A stretch of 64,000 nt of DNA from Tolypeutes matacus (taxonomy: Eukaryota; Chordata; Mammalia; Cingulata; Chlamyphoridae). Location of the stretch: assembly GCA_026826555.1 (NCBI GenBank), contig JAKSZT010054304.1, positions 35,643,424 through 35,707,423 on the forward strand. Reading direction: 5' to 3'. The notes under the pieces are model-generated. The model ran no database searches. It worked only from the letters and a program-made list of their open reading frames with translations, and was not told the origin of the DNA. Within the stretch, counting starts at the first letter, position 1, and each line of letters begins with the position of its first letter. Below, piece by piece: positions 1 through 12,324 of this stretch. A program made the translations under genes and the position numbers.

Positions 1-2875
1 CCTTAATAAAGAAGAAAGAGCTAACATTGACTATCTAACTGCGCACCAGAGGAACTAGAAAAAGAACAGCAAACTAATCCTGAGCCAAGCCAAAGGAAAT
101 AAATAGTAAAGATCAGAGCAGAAATAAATGAAATCAAGAACAACAACAACAAAATAGAATCAACAAAACCTAAAGTTGGTTCTTGGAGAAGTTCAACAAA
201 ATTAACACTTAGCTAGACTGACAAAAAGGGAAAAAAAGAGAGAGAGCAAAGACGTAAATAAATAAAATCAGAAATGAGAGAAATGCGTTATCACTGACCC
301 AACAGAAAATAAAAGAGATCATAAGAGTATACTATGAACAACTGTATGCCAAAAAACTAGACAATGTAGATGAGATGATCAAATTCCTAGAAACACTTGA
401 ACCTACATTGACCCTAGAGGAAATAGAAGACTTCAACAAACCAATCACAAGTGAAGAGATTGAAACATTCATCAAAACCTCTCCAAGCCCAGAACCAGAT
501 GGCTTTACAGGTGAATTCTACCAATAGCTTAAAGGCTATCTAACTAGTCTTGCTCAAGCTCTTCCAAATATTGAATAGTAAAGAATGTTACCACCTCCTT
601 GTATGAAGAAAACATCATGCTAATAACAAAGCCAGACAGAGATACTATGAAAAAAGAAAATTACAGACCAATAACCCCAATAAATATAGATGCAAAAATC
701 CTCAAAAAAAAAATACTTGCAAATGGAATCCAAAAGTACATTCAAAGAAATACACATCAAGATCAAGTAGGTTTTATCCAGGTATGCAAGGTAGTTCAAC
801 ATAAGAAAGTCAATTAGTGTAATAAACTACATTGATAAATTGAAGGAAAAAAATCACATGATCCTCTTGATTGATGCAGAAAAGGCATTTGACAAAATAC
901 AGCACTCTTTCTTGATAAAAACACACCAAAAGATGAGAATAAAAGGAAGCTTTCTCAATACAGTAAAGTGCATATTTGAAAATCCTATAGCTAGCATTGT
1001 ACTTTATAGTGAAATAATGAAAGCTTTCCTGCTGAGATCAGGGACAAGACAAGGATGCCTACTGTCACAACTGGTATTCAATATTGTGCTAGAAGTTCTA
1101 GCTTGAACAATTAGACTAGATTAAAGAAATAAAACACACCCAAATAGGAAAGGAAGAATTAAAACTTGCACTATTCATGGATGATATGATCTTACATCCA
1201 GAAAATCCTGAAAAATCCACAACTAAGTTACTAGAACTCATAGTCGAGTTCAGCAAAGTGGCAGGATGCAAGATTAATATGCAAAAATCAGTAGTGTTTC
1301 TATACACTACTGATGTGAAATCTGAGGAGAAAATCAGAATAAAATTCCATTTAAAATGGTGACTAAAAAATCAAATATTTAGGAATAAACTTAACCAAGG
1401 GCATAAAGGACCTGTATTAAGATAATCACAAAACATTGTTAAAAGAAACCAAAGACTTTAATAAATGGAAGGACAATCCATGTTCATGGATTGAAAGACT
1501 AAATATCATTAAGATGTCAACTCTACCCAAACTGACTTACAGATTCAAAGATATCCCAATAAAAATCCCAACAGCCTTTTTGCTGAAATTGAAAAACCAA
1601 TAATCAAATTTATTTGGTAAGGTTAGGAGCCCTGAATAGCCAAAAATGTCTTAAAAAGGAAGAACAAAGTTGGAGGAATCTCACTTCCTAACTTTAAAGC
1701 ACAATACTTATCTACAGTGGTAAAAACAGTATGGTACTAGCATAAACTTAGACTGACCAATGGAGAACTAAGAAATAGACCCTCACATTTATGGTCAAGT
1801 GATTTTTGACAAGGCTCTCAAGCCTTGCCAGGAAGACCAGACAATCTAGTCAACAAATAGTGCTGGGAGAACTGGGTAGCCATATATAAAATAATAAAAG
1901 TTGTCCCGATCTCATACCTTATACACAAATTAACTCAAAATGGATCAAGGACCTAAATACAAAAGTAACAGACATAAAATTCCTAGAAGAAAATGTAGGA
2001 AAACTTCTTCAAGTTCTTGTGGTAGGAGGTAGTTTCTTAAACCTTACACCCAAAGCACAACAACAAAAGAAAAAAATAGATAAATGGGACCTCCTCAAAG
2101 TTAAACATTTTTGCACCTAAAAGGACTTTGTCAAAAGGATGAAAAGGCAGCTAACTCAATGGAAAAAACTATTTGGCAACCAAAGGGCTTAATATCCATG
2201 ATATATAAAGAGTTCATGCAACTCAACAATAAAAAGACAAATTACCTGATAAAAAATGGGCAAAAGACATGAAAAGACAACTACCCAAAAACAAATAGAA
2301 ATGGTGAAGATACACATGAAAAAATGTTCAACATCACTTGTGATTAAGGAAATGCAAATCAAAACTATAATGAGATATCATTTCACACCTATTAGAATGG
2401 CCACTATTAAAATTTGGAAAACTATAAGTTTCGGAGATGATACCGAGAGATAGGAAAGCTTATTCATTGTTGATAAGAATGTAAATGGTACAGCCCTTGC
2501 GGAGGACTGTTTTGCAGTTCATAAGGAAGTTGAATATAGTCTTGCCATGTGACCTGGAAATAACATTACTTGGTATATACCCAGAAGAACTGAGAGCAGT
2601 GACACAAAACAGACATCTGCACACTGATGTTCATAGCAGCATTATTCACAATTGCTAAAAGTTGGAGAAAACCCAGGTATCTATCAACTTATTAATGGAT
2701 AAACAAATTGTTGTGTGTGCACATGATGGAATATTATACAGAAGTAAGAAGAAATGAAGTTGTGAAGCATATGACAACACAGATAAACCTGAAGGACATT
2801 ATGTTGAATGAAGCAAGCCAGATACAAAAGGACAAATACCGTATGATTTCACTATTATGAACTAAATATATTGTG
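1..2875 (+). pseudogene. L1 ORF2 remnant (reverse transcriptase and C-terminal domain)
   Basis: ORF2p is the L1 endonuclease/reverse transcriptase that copies L1 RNA at a nicked chromosomal site. This copy lacks the endonuclease within the window. Recognisable fragments are the RT motif segment ending in a [17 protein letters not shown] block (840-1106) and the catalytic-loop segment (1177-1362). The catalytic box at 1174-1185 reads FMDD instead of the usual L1 FADD. The C-terminal segment is at 2256-2453 and beyond. The frame is broken at least five times, so no protein of useful length can be made. The L1 identity is certain; the exact subfamily is not. Confidence 0.9.
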
Positions 2876-3065
2876 TAAATTCATGGAGTTAATAATTAGA
2901 ATATACGTAACCAGAAAATAGAATGAGGGTAGAGCATGGAAAACTGAGGGTTAATCTGTGCAGAACTGGTAAAAACGTTGTTTGAAAAATCTTTGGAAAT
3001 GAATAGAAATAGTGCAAGCACATCATAGTGTTTGTATGTAACAAAGTTATTATATGGATATGCAA
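1..3065 (+). mobile_element. LINE-1 copy 1: ORF2 3' part and 3'UTR
   Basis: The left edge lies inside L1 ORF2, just after the endonuclease region; it aligns by eye with 61520 onward in the youngest L1 of this window. Next come the RT fingers and palm, the C-terminal region (a recognisable stretch near 2580-2830) and a 3'UTR whose sequence recurs at 57537-57730. No poly-A tail is seen at 3065, where ERV-L sequence begins. Many stops and frameshifts show an old, dead copy. The 5' part of the element lies outside the window. Confidence 0.93.
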
Positions 3066-3071
3066 ACCCAT

Positions 3072-3330
3072 AGCCAGAGTATGTGTCTATTCCAGTTAAA
3101 ACAAATCGTTGCCCCTTCCATGATGGAAGTGGTCCAATGTAATCAGCCTGCCATCAGGTAGCAGGCTGATCAACTCAGGGAATGGTGTTATATGTGGGAC
3201 TGAGTGTGGTTTCTGCTGCTGGCAGATTGGGCACTCAGCAGTGGCTGTACCCAAGTCAGCCTTGGTAAGGGGAAGTCCATGTTGCTGAGCCCATGCATAA
3301 CCTCCATCTCTACCTCCCTGGCCATCTGTT
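3072..3330 (-). pseudogene. ERV-L integrase N-terminal remnant
   Basis: Downstream of RNase H on the minus strand, the sequence keeps the start of integrase, with the zinc-binding region and the beginning of the core, before L1 sequence replaces it at about 3066. It is frame-broken. The rest of the integrase and the 3' LTR are not in the window; they may lie to the left of it if L1 copy 1 is an insertion. Confidence 0.6.
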
Positions 3331-4281
3331 CATGATCCCATTGAGCAATGACAGGAGTTGTTGGGGAAAGAGGCTGAGCATTAGCCACAGAGCAGGTCAT
3401 CTTATCCACTTGACTATTAAAATCTTCCTCTGCTGAAGTCACCCTCTGGTGAGAATTCGTGTGGGACACAAGTATTTTTATGCTTTTTTGCTCCCTCAGA
3501 AAGGTCTTTCCACATACCTCTTCCCCAGACCCCTTTGTCACCAATTTTCCAATCATGTTCCTTCCAAGTCCTTGACCATACAGCCAAAGCACTGGCAACA
3601 GACTATGAATCAGTGTACAAATGCACCTGTGGCCTTTTCTTCTTCCAAGCAAAATGACAACCAGGTGCATTGCTAGAAGTTCTGCCCACTGGGAGGATTT
3701 GTCATCATCACTGTCCTTCAGGGATGTCCCAGAAAAGGGCTGCAGTGCTGCAACTGTCCACTTTTGGGTGGTGCCTGCATATTGTGCAGAACCATCTGTA
3801 AACCAGGCCCGAGTTTTCTCTTCTTCAGTCAACTGATTGTAAGGGACTCCCCAAGAGGCCAAAGCTGTAGGCTGGGAAAGAGAAGATAACATGGTAGGGG
3901 TGGGCACTTATGCTACTTCCTCATGTAACTTACTTGTGCCTTCAGGACCCACTCAAGCCCTATCTCATATACATCACTTCACTCTATTATGGAGTGCTAT
4001 TGTGCACACCCATCTTTATGATTTGGTGGGTCAGACAATACCCAGCTCATGATAGGCAACTCAAGTCTCATGGTAATTTCATGGCCCATGTTTAATCGCT
4101 CAGTCTCTACTAAGGCCCAGTAGCAGACAAAAATCTGTTTCTCAAAAGGAGAGTAGTTATCTGCAGAGGATGGCAGGGCTTTACTCCAAAATCCTAAGGT
4201 TCTGCATTGTGATTCTCCTATTGGGGCCTGCCAAAGGCTCCAGACAGCATCTCCATTTGCCACTGAAAATTCCAGCATCAT
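3330..4281 (-). pseudogene. ERV-L RT connection and RNase H remnant
   Basis: Two open segments, 3997-4281 (94 codons) and 3188-3907 (239 codons), carry the tether and RNase H. In the second, an F-T-D-G-S motif near codon 37 gives the first catalytic Asp, and a W-A-E-L block about codon 89 gives the Glu. The third acidic block is garbled at about codons 97-110, consistent with a local frameshift pair or substitutions, and the later H-x-N-x-H-Q block persists. It would be inactive even if expressed. This is one of the longest open frames in the window and should not be taken for a host gene. Confidence 0.85.
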
Positions 4282-5150
4282 TGGATCTGCTGGATCCTAT
4301 GGCCCAAGTGGTAGTGCAGCTTATACAGCAGCCTGGACCTGTCGCAGAGCCTCTTATTGCTCTGGCCCCCAATCAAAACTAGCAGCTTTTCTGGTCACTC
4401 AGTAAATGGGCTGGAGTGGCACGCTCAAATGAGGAATGTGTTGTCTCCAAAATCTGAAGAGACCAACTCAGCATTGTTCCTCTTTTTTGGTCATAGGAGG
4501 GGCTAGATGCAACAGCTTATCCTTCACTTTAGAAAGGATATCTCGACATTCTCCACACCACTGGACACCTAGAAATTTCACCGAAGTAGAAGGTTCCTGT
4601 ATTTTTGTTGGATTTATCTCCCATCCTCTCTCATGGAAATGCCTTACCAGTAAGTCTAGAGAGTCTTTACTACTTTTTGCTCGCTAGGTCCTATCGACAT
4701 ATCATCAATATAATGGACCAGTGTGATGCTTTGTGGGAGGGAGAGATGATCAAGATCCCTGCAGACAATATTATGACATAGGGTTGGAGAGTTGATATAC
4801 CCGTGAGGCATAGGGCAGTGCAAGTATATTGCTGGCTTTGCCAGCTAAAAGCAAACTATTTCTTGTGGTCCTTACTAATGGCAACTGAGAAAAAAGCATT
4901 TGCCGGATCAAGAGCTGCATACCAGGTATGCAGTGCTGATTTGCTCAAGCAATGATACCACATCTAGGCCAGCAACTGTCCCACTATAGTCACCACCTGG
5001 TTAAGTTTATAATAAATCTACTGTCATCCTCCAAGATCCATCTGTTTTCTGCACGGGCCAAATAGGAGAGTTGAATGAGGATGTGGTCGGAATCACCATC
5101 CCTGCATCCTTCAAATCCTTGATGGTGGCACTAATCTCTGCAATCCCTCC
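4250..5150 (-). pseudogene. ERV-L reverse transcriptase remnant
   Basis: The N-terminal RT block of the type P-V-x-K-T-D-G-S-W-R is at the end of the 5007-5399 frame. The catalytic loop reads Y-I-D-D-M at 4698-4712, so both catalytic aspartates are still encoded. The two blocks lie in different frames and stops occur between them. The role in the living virus was reverse transcription of the viral RNA; here it is a fossil. Confidence 0.85.
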
Positions 5151-5560
5151 AGGAATCCAGTATTGCTTCTGATTTACTATTTTGCTATGCAGAGGCAATT
5201 CGAAAGGCTTCCACTTGGCCTTTCCTACCTTAATAACCCTTACTCCACAAGTCAGAGATCCAGTGTGAGGATTTTGCCAGTTAACAAGTATATCTCTTCC
5301 AATTATGCATTCTGGACCTTGGGAAATAACCATAGAATGGGTCCGGGAACCCACTGGACCCACAGTGAGATGGACCTGAGCTAAAACTCCATTAATCACC
5401 TGATCTCCATAAGCCCCTACTCTGACTGGTGGACCACAGTGATGTTTTCGGTGTCTTGGAATTAATGGTTACTTCTGAACCAGTGTCTAATAATCCCTGA
5501 AATGTCTGATCATTTCCTTTTCCCCAATGCATAGTTACTCTGGTAAAAGGCCATAGGTCT
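5150..5560 (-). pseudogene. ERV-L aspartic protease remnant
   Basis: A retroviral-type protease active site, D-T-G-S-E, is encoded at about 5473-5487 (minus). The downstream segment within the 5007-5399 reading frame contains a G-R-D tripeptide in the expected C-terminal part of the protease fold, and then runs straight into RT. This enzyme normally matures the Gag-Pol polyprotein. A frame break separates the active site from the downstream frame, so the gene is dead. Confidence 0.75.
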
Positions 5561-6235
5561 CCTTAGGTGGGAGGAAGATTTATAGTATAAATTTTTGGCA
5601 GTTTAACAGGATCCTTTTCCAAGGGGACCTGGTCTTCTCCTCCTTCAAGAGCTCTGGGTCTGTAAACTGTCTCAAGTCTGGGGATTGATTAAGGGGCCAT
5701 GATTCCCTGTGTCTATAATTGGAGTTAGGGTTTTCTTCACTCAACCTAGAATGCTTCTGCTTATACAGATCCAGAAGAAATTTACTAGACTGCCCATCTA
5801 TTTTACTTCTAGGTATCCCATTATCTATTAGCCAATGCCACAATTCTATGTGACTCAGACTATTTTGAGTGCTGTTTTGAATCTGCCTTTCATTGCTGTA
5901 ACCATGCCCCCCTTGCCTTTGGCGATTAACTGCTGATACTTTTGCAGGCCTGAGATCCGATTATCCTTATAATGTTTAAGGATTCTAATTCCATAACAAC
6001 CCTCCTTACAGTAATATCTGAAGTACAGAGAGAAGCAACCACAGTGTTCTTCAGGGAGGATAGAGTTAGTCTTACAAATTTATTCCTCACAGTCCTGGTT
6101 AAAAGTGTGTCTTCTGGATATTCCTGGGATAGAGGGTAGGTCTTGAATGGTAAATCTATTTTAGTATTCTAAGACTCTCTAAGACTTTGAATTCCCTCTT
6201 CTACTGTATACCAGGCCAAATTGGGCATCTGAGGA
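5560..6235 (-). pseudogene. ERV-L gag-end / pre-protease remnant
   Basis: This stretch lies just upstream of the protease motif on the minus strand. It includes a stop-free segment at 5580-5843 of 87 codons rich in S, N, K and R. I see no clear zinc knuckle, and the gag assignment comes from position rather than a motif. It ends abruptly at about 6235 where L1 ORF1 sequence starts. Confidence 0.55.
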
Positions 6236-6905
6236 GAAATCTGCACTAAGCCTTATTGGACATCCCTTGATTGTGATGCATTACTTTTCTTTGCTACTTT
6301 CAAAATTCTCTCTTTATCTCTGGCATATGACTTTTTGAGTAGAATGTGGCTTAGAATAGGTCTGTTCAGATTTATTCTTTTTGGAGTATGCTGCCCTTCT
6401 TGGATATGAATATTATGTCTTTCATAAGAGTTGAAAAATTTGAGGCCATTATTTTCACAAATATTCTTTTTGCCCCTTTTCCTTTCTTGTCTCCTTCTTG
6501 GACACATGTTTAGGTGCTTCATACTGTCATTCAATTCCCTGAGAAACTGTATAATTTTTTCCATTCTTTTCTCTATCTGTTCTTCTGTCTTTTCAAGTTC
6601 AGGTGCTCTATCTTCTAATTCTCTAATTGTTCCTCTGCCATTTCAAATCTGTTGTTGTATGCCTCTAATGTATTTTAATATCATCTCTTGTGCCTTTCAT
6701 TCCTATAAGATTTGCTTTTCTTTGCAAGCTTTCAAGTTCTTTATACCCACCCAAAGTCTTCTTAACATTCTTTATTTCTTTAGCCATAATTTCCTTCAAT
6801 TTCTTAAATTGATTCAAGAGATTTGTTTGAATGTCATAAATTAATTGCTTTTGATTCTGTGTCTCATCAAGATTTTCAATGTGTTCCTTTGGCTAGGACC
6901 TATCT
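6235..6905 (-). pseudogene. L1 ORF1 remnant (RNA-binding protein), antisense
   Basis: L1 ORF1p is a trimeric coiled-coil RNA-binding chaperone. The clearest part is the 103-codon frame at 6253-6564, holding the region of the RNA-binding domain with an I-N-L-N-R-P block and a D-K-E-R-I-L-K-V-A block. The start codon position near 6905 reads as a mutated ATG compared with 30627 and 52856. Stops interrupt the coiled-coil part, and the C-terminal domain is cut off by the junction at 6235. Confidence 0.8.
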
Positions 6906-7620
6906 TCCTGATTATGTTGATGAGTTTATTCTGATACTCTCTTTCCTAGAACTCTATAGCTTATTAGTTTTGTTATAAGACTCTTCTTTGATTCTTGATT
7001 CAACTTATTCTAGATCTTTAAAATTGTCTATGTATAAGCTATGAAACCAGAGCCAGGGCACCATTAATGAAGCACAGTCTAGATCTAAGGGGGCCTGGGA
7101 ATAGGGACAGGAAAGATGCCAAAATCCTTTTAACTATTCTTCATTTTTCTGGCTGGCCAGGAGACGGCACTCTTTGGCAAAGCTTTCCATGGAGGCATGC
7201 CTTCCAACCTCCACCAGAAAGTGTTTCAGGGTGGTTAGAGTCACTATTTAAATTCCTTAAACTATTAGCAGAGCCCACTCTCAGACCTCTGCCACTCTGT
7301 CCCTCTTCCCAGGAAGGAAAATGTCTGTTCCCCTCTTAGTTGGTGGCAGTTAGCCATAAGTTTTACTTAGGATGGTCATCTCAAGGGTGGGGGATGGGTG
7401 CTGCTCCCTGCCTTGGGGTCAATTAACTCACAGTTTTTGTTCTGGCCTCTGTCTGACTGTCCCACTACCATCTGGGTAGGGGCACTCCCCTGGTCTGCCG
7501 ATCCCCAAAGCAGGTGCTTTGGCCAGCTTCTGCCTCTCCTCTGCTGTCTTTGTAAAAGAGGTGCTCTGTGCCAATCTGCTCCATCACCATTTTGCTGGAA
7601 GTCTTTCTACTGTAGTTTTT
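6235..7620 (-). mobile_element. LINE-1 5' fragment (5'UTR plus ORF1), antisense, 3'-truncated
   Basis: Read on the minus strand, the sequence from about 7620 down to 6910 matches by eye the 5'UTR of the L1 copies starting at 29876 and 52119. ORF1 follows from about 6905 to 6235. The element stops at about 6235, exactly where ERV-L begins, and has no ORF2, 3'UTR or poly-A. A copy with its 5' end but no 3' end cannot arise by ordinary 5' truncation, so a later deletion or rearrangement is implied. Confidence 0.85.
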
Positions 7621-7625
7621 GAAAG

Positions 7626-10600
7626 CAAATAATGTTATAGTGTTACAGGATGGGAAAAAATGTGTCTTTTTGTATCAAATGTTCTATCTGTCTCTATTTT
7701 ATTAATGAATTTATTTACATGCCTACTATTTAGCTAGCATCTGCATTGTTCTTAATAATGTGCTAAGCTTAAACAAAGAGCATGGTATAAATTAGAAATT
7801 AAAACCACAATGTGAGACCACTACAGAGCCACTGACTGAAATCATTCTTTTACACAAAAACTTTAGTTACAGTTATAGAATGACAATGTTTGCTGAATTT
7901 AATAATAAAAATTAGGGATTACATTTTGTTTGTATTGCAGTTTTAAAATTTTAATTCTTCTGGCAATCCATATTTATTTTATTTCATATGAAATATTGTT
8001 CTGCAATATGTTAGAAATAACAACAACAACAATAATAATAAACAGATTCTTTATCACAAATAGTTTGGAAGCAGTTCTCTAGATCCACTAAAAGGATGCA
8101 CACATAACAAGGGAATAGGAAGTAATTTTTGCAGTTACAGAGGCCGGCTACTTCAATGCCATTCTGAGGGTACACTGCCTGGGGGCAAATTATGATACCA
8201 TTTATTACTAGGGAGAGGCAGGGAGCTGTTGTCTTCTTTCAATAATGGAGGCAAGTAGAGTTATCATGGGCATTTTTATCTGATTCATTTAGCATACACC
8301 TGGAAAAATTGCCCTCTTTAAAAATATCCACAGCCAGAGACATGTTTTTAGAAAATCCAGGTTTCCTAATGACTCTGTTACCTCAGAACTGACATTTAAA
8401 TGTTTACTATAGACTGGCTTATGATAGTATGGAAACTGCAAAAAACTTTAACAGAAGAATTACAGTGAATAGTCCATTTAGTTTGGTTCTTCATTTTGGT
8501 GGAATATTATATTCCTAGAAGTGGGAATATCTTTCATCTAGTTTCTTGGTAAAAAACCACCATATTTAAATGTAGGTAATATATAAGCAAACAAGCTGCA
8601 TGAATCTCAAAAGACACAAGAAGAGCCATGCTCAGATTTCTCAGATTTCTAATGCATTCAAGTATATTTGACCATTATTTTTGTATTCTCAGCTAATGAA
8701 TATGGATAAAATACTGATCTCATTTTGATTGTGGTTTTACAAGATATAGTGGCACCTGTTGGAATTGAACAGCTAGGGTTTTGAAGAATATGATGGAAGG
8801 TCATGGGGAGAAAAATCATGCTAGTGTATAGGTTATCTCTTGAGGTAGTATATCATGCCCTTTATGATACTTATTCAAAGCCTGTTGATGTGATGAAAGT
8901 TCAAAATTTTATTTATTATTTATTTTTTCATCAGAGGCTCTCTCCTGGAGAATACAGTGTATGCATGGAATGAGCAACTGCATTCATATTTATTCTGTTA
9001 TAGCCCAAAATCACATCTGAGGATAAACAGTTGGAGTTAGTGACACGAAATCACATAAAATGACCCACTTTTAAAGTGGATTACTTGATCATTGTAATAC
9101 TGAGCTCTGATATGGGGGTTTTACAACTGGTTGTAGTAGTATACCAAATAGGGAACTTGATACTATTACACGAAACAGAAGGTGATTCTATCAGTTGGAT
9201 ATTTCAGGCTCCTCATATCATTAGAGGAAAGGAGGAAATAGTTGTGTTATAATTTGTGTTCATAAGGTTTATGAGTGTGTAGATGTCAGTGGGCTCATAG
9301 GAGTCCCTCATTGTGATACTGTTCCCATCAGTGAGAATATTTGGAAAAGTATTTCAAATATAAACATGATGGATTGCTCAAGATCTATGAAGATGAAGAC
9401 TAAGTTTTCTTCACTAGACAAGGGAATTTGAAATAACTGAAAATCTAGAAAAAGGCAAGAGTCTCTCAGACATAGAAAATGGGAGGGAAATAATAACAAC
9501 ACTGGCACTGTGAAAAACTGGGTTGTATGCTTATAATTTATGTTAGCTTTCTATTACTAGTCAGTGTGGTATTTGGAAAAGAAAAGAAATATCCAATACC
9601 AGTTTTTGCCTTTCCTACAGAGTATTCATTGTACTAATGCCTTTACCTTTTGGTTTTCAGAAAAAAAAATTGGTGAGAAATACTGATACTGAAAGAAATT
9701 ACAAAAATACAAAGGGTCACCAGCTAGTTTACAAGTTGCAAACTAGCGAGAAATACTTAAATTAATGGGGTCACTATGAAAAATGGACCCAAGTTGCATT
9801 GTAATGCAATAACGGTCTCTATGGCTTGAAAGAGCTTTTCAAGTGACCAAAATATCTAGAACTTCCTGATACAATAGCTAAACCTGACTGTTGAGTTGAA
9901 GCAGAGACCGCTCCATAAACCCAAAGCAACTGTGTATGGGGATACAATACAATGAAGAAATCATGAATAATAATATCAAAATAAGTCAGTCAATATTGTC
10001 CTTTGGGAAAATGATTCCATTTTAAAATATGACCATGATCATTCAAGTCAAAATTGCTTTTATCTTTTTTGAGATCGCTTGAATAGGTCAGAGCATGAAG
10101 GATTCTTACACATGAATGCTGCTGTTCAGGTGATTCCCTTTTAACCTCATCTGCACTTGCACTGTGCTTCAACTGATGTAAATGACATGAATAAATCTCT
10201 ACCTTTGATCCTGAGCAACCTGGACAAGAAGTTCATGGGAATGCTGATGAGTAATAAGTTAGAAATCCAGAAAAAAACATGGTAAAGAGTTGGGAATTTT
10301 TCTTACTCTGTTATAATTTCCTAGAGAAAAGGGATTGTGTTGTTTCCTTAACTTCATTTCAAAGCACATTCTCTTCTGGTTATATAGTCATGATTTTATA
10401 CTTTATTGGAAAAATGGAAAATATAAGTAATATACAAACGTTTTTCACCAGCTACTAATTTCTATAATGGAAGATTAGGGTTAGAGGTCAGTAAATGGCC
10501 AAATTTGGAAATAAATTCAAATATGAGAGAAGACTCATGGAGGAATAGGAGAAAAGAAATTAGTTCTATTGAGTGCAGATTTAATAGTTTCCAAATCTGT

Positions 10601-11476
10601 ATTCTTTTAGTTAAAGTTTAATAGCTCTATTATAGAAAAATCAATTTGCAAGTAATTATTCCTACATGCCCCTTTCCCACACAAAATATTCTGTATATAA
10701 AGGGCCAGATACAGAAGAGAAGTTCCTCCAAATATTGGTAAATAGTGCATGAATAAAGAAGTAAAAGGAAAGATGAAAAGAGGGAAGAAATTTGTAGAGA
10801 CAAGAAAAAAATCAGAGAAAATTCCATAGATAAATAAATAAGAATATATATATATAAATTTTAACATTGAAATGACTGCATGTGCCTACATTTAACAATG
10901 GCTGTCATATATTAAAAATAAAAACACACATACATACATACATATAAAGGGAAAGAAAGAGAGAAAAAATAAATAAAACATTATTTTAAATATTGGAAAC
11001 AGGAATTTTTTACCTCCAATTTGGAATAAATCAAAATTGATTTCTAAATCTGACAAACTTGTAAAATAAATGTAGAGTTGCCACGTTTTCATCTCATTTG
11101 CAGATTTCCATTTTATCTACCCATTTTATTTTAAAGTTTACAGGGAAAAATGTTTATATCTTTCAAGACGAGCTTGGCAGTTATGTGTGCTTTGAACCTT
11201 GGTAGACATACTAAGACTGGATGTCTTAGATTTGGAAAATCTTTTACTGTTGACTCCTAATCTTAATTAGTTACATGCTATACTTGCTTATTTCTGCACT
11301 ATCTCGTGTCTTTTCCACTCTGTTGCCTTACAGTGACAAGCAGTGATGCTATATGCCTGCCCAGGGCTTTACTTGTCAAATTGAAGTCACAGAAAGCATA
11401 GCACTTTGTTTTGGATGTGGCTGGATAAGATAAATCTTGTTTTTCTCTTCTTTCTGTTAACAGCTGCCTCTGGGAG
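7626..11476. other. Anonymous AT-rich DNA, no gene seen
   Basis: Only short chance frames are present (the longest about 86 codons at 10607-10867, AT-rich). A weak MIR/L2-like 5' fragment may lie at 7695-7765 (minus). I see no splice-flanked exon, promoter island or RNA gene. A short (ATA)n/(CAA)n run lies near 8019-8041, and a CATA tetramer run near 10928-10944. Confidence 0.6.
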
Positions 11477-11499
11477 AAAAAAAAAAAAAAAAAAAAAAA
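11477..11499. repeat. A-run of 23
   Basis: An uninterrupted A homopolymer follows the sequence CTCTGGGAG. It could be the tail of a retroposon on the + strand, but I do not recognise the sequence before it. The region from here to about 12050 holds nothing I can name. Confidence 0.7.
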
Positions 11500-12049
11500 G
11501 AGGCCTTTTTCAAACTGAATACATAAAATCTGGAAGGTTGTAACTGCAGAGCGTCAGCTTCCATAGGCTAAAATCAAATAAATTACTCTGCTGTGGTGGT
11601 GTAACAGCATGTTGGTAACATGGGGGCGTTTTTCCTCCTTTTATTGGATTTAGGTCAAAGAAGGATAAAGTGAAATTGTTGTTCTACTAAGATAAAAAAG
11701 ACCAATAGCTAGAAGTGATTTCTGGTTTTGACACTGTAATGACCTTAACAATCTATGTTAAAATGAATATCTTTAAGATGAACATCTATTACTTGGTTAA
11801 AAAAGATGTTTTAATGATAAATAAAAGGTATTAACAAGTAAAAATCCTGGGTGTTTCCAAACTTCCATGAAAATATAAAGTAAATAATAATAATGTAGGT
11901 ATTTCATTAATATACAATACTATATAACATTAATTTAATTTTATACTTGTTTCTTTTATGTTATATATACTATACTTCCAATTCAATTTTCTGTACCCTG
12001 TGCCTAATATTGAAATGAAAATGATGACAATGAGAAGCATATGTAGCAG

Positions 12050-12200
12050 TTAAAAGCTAGTGTAGCATAGTCATGTACATTAACTTCATTGTAAAAATAG
12101 GATTGAGATAAGACGTTGAGACTAAATTTCACATAGCTTACTCAAGGTGCCACAAATAAAATGTAAAAAGTGTTTTACTAGAACCCAAGTCATGAAAACC
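12050..12200 (-). repeat. MIR-like SINE fragment
   Basis: The stretch carries the order of short MIR-core words seen in antisense MIRs: a run like GTAAAAATAGGA, then TTACTCAAGGTGCCAC, then ACTAGAACCCAAGTC. It is strongly diverged, as expected for a mammal-wide SINE more than 100 million years old. Confidence 0.4.
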
Positions 12201-12324
12201 CCTTCCTTCTGTAAACCATTTTCTCTAAATATTATTGTTGTATTTTTCTGTCAATTTTTGGTTGTTATTCTTGAGTTTTGTGTAATCTACTTTGAGAAAT
12301 TATATGTATGTGTGTGTATGTGTA

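Larger units (their letters stand above)
3066..6235 (-). mobile_element. ERV-L (class III) endogenous retrovirus internal remnant
   Basis: Read on the minus strand, the order is gag end, protease, reverse transcriptase, RNase H and the start of integrase, as in ERV-L proviruses. No LTR is visible at either end: an L1 fragment abuts each side. Frameshifts and stops are frequent. The ERV-L assignment rests on the RT-RNase H segment at 3188-4281, which I recognise as this family. Repbase or Dfam alignment would give the subfamily. Confidence 0.88.

Noticed and set aside
3188..3907. 239-codon frame as a host RNase H-like gene
   Set aside because: It belongs to a broken ERV-L pol with protease and RT alongside; one catalytic block is damaged and there is no sign of an intact gene.
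1..7620. L1 twin-priming inversion joining the + L1 and the minus L1 fragment
   Set aside because: Twin priming places the inverted 5' part upstream of the 3' part; here it lies downstream of the 3' end, and 3 kb of ERV-L separates them.
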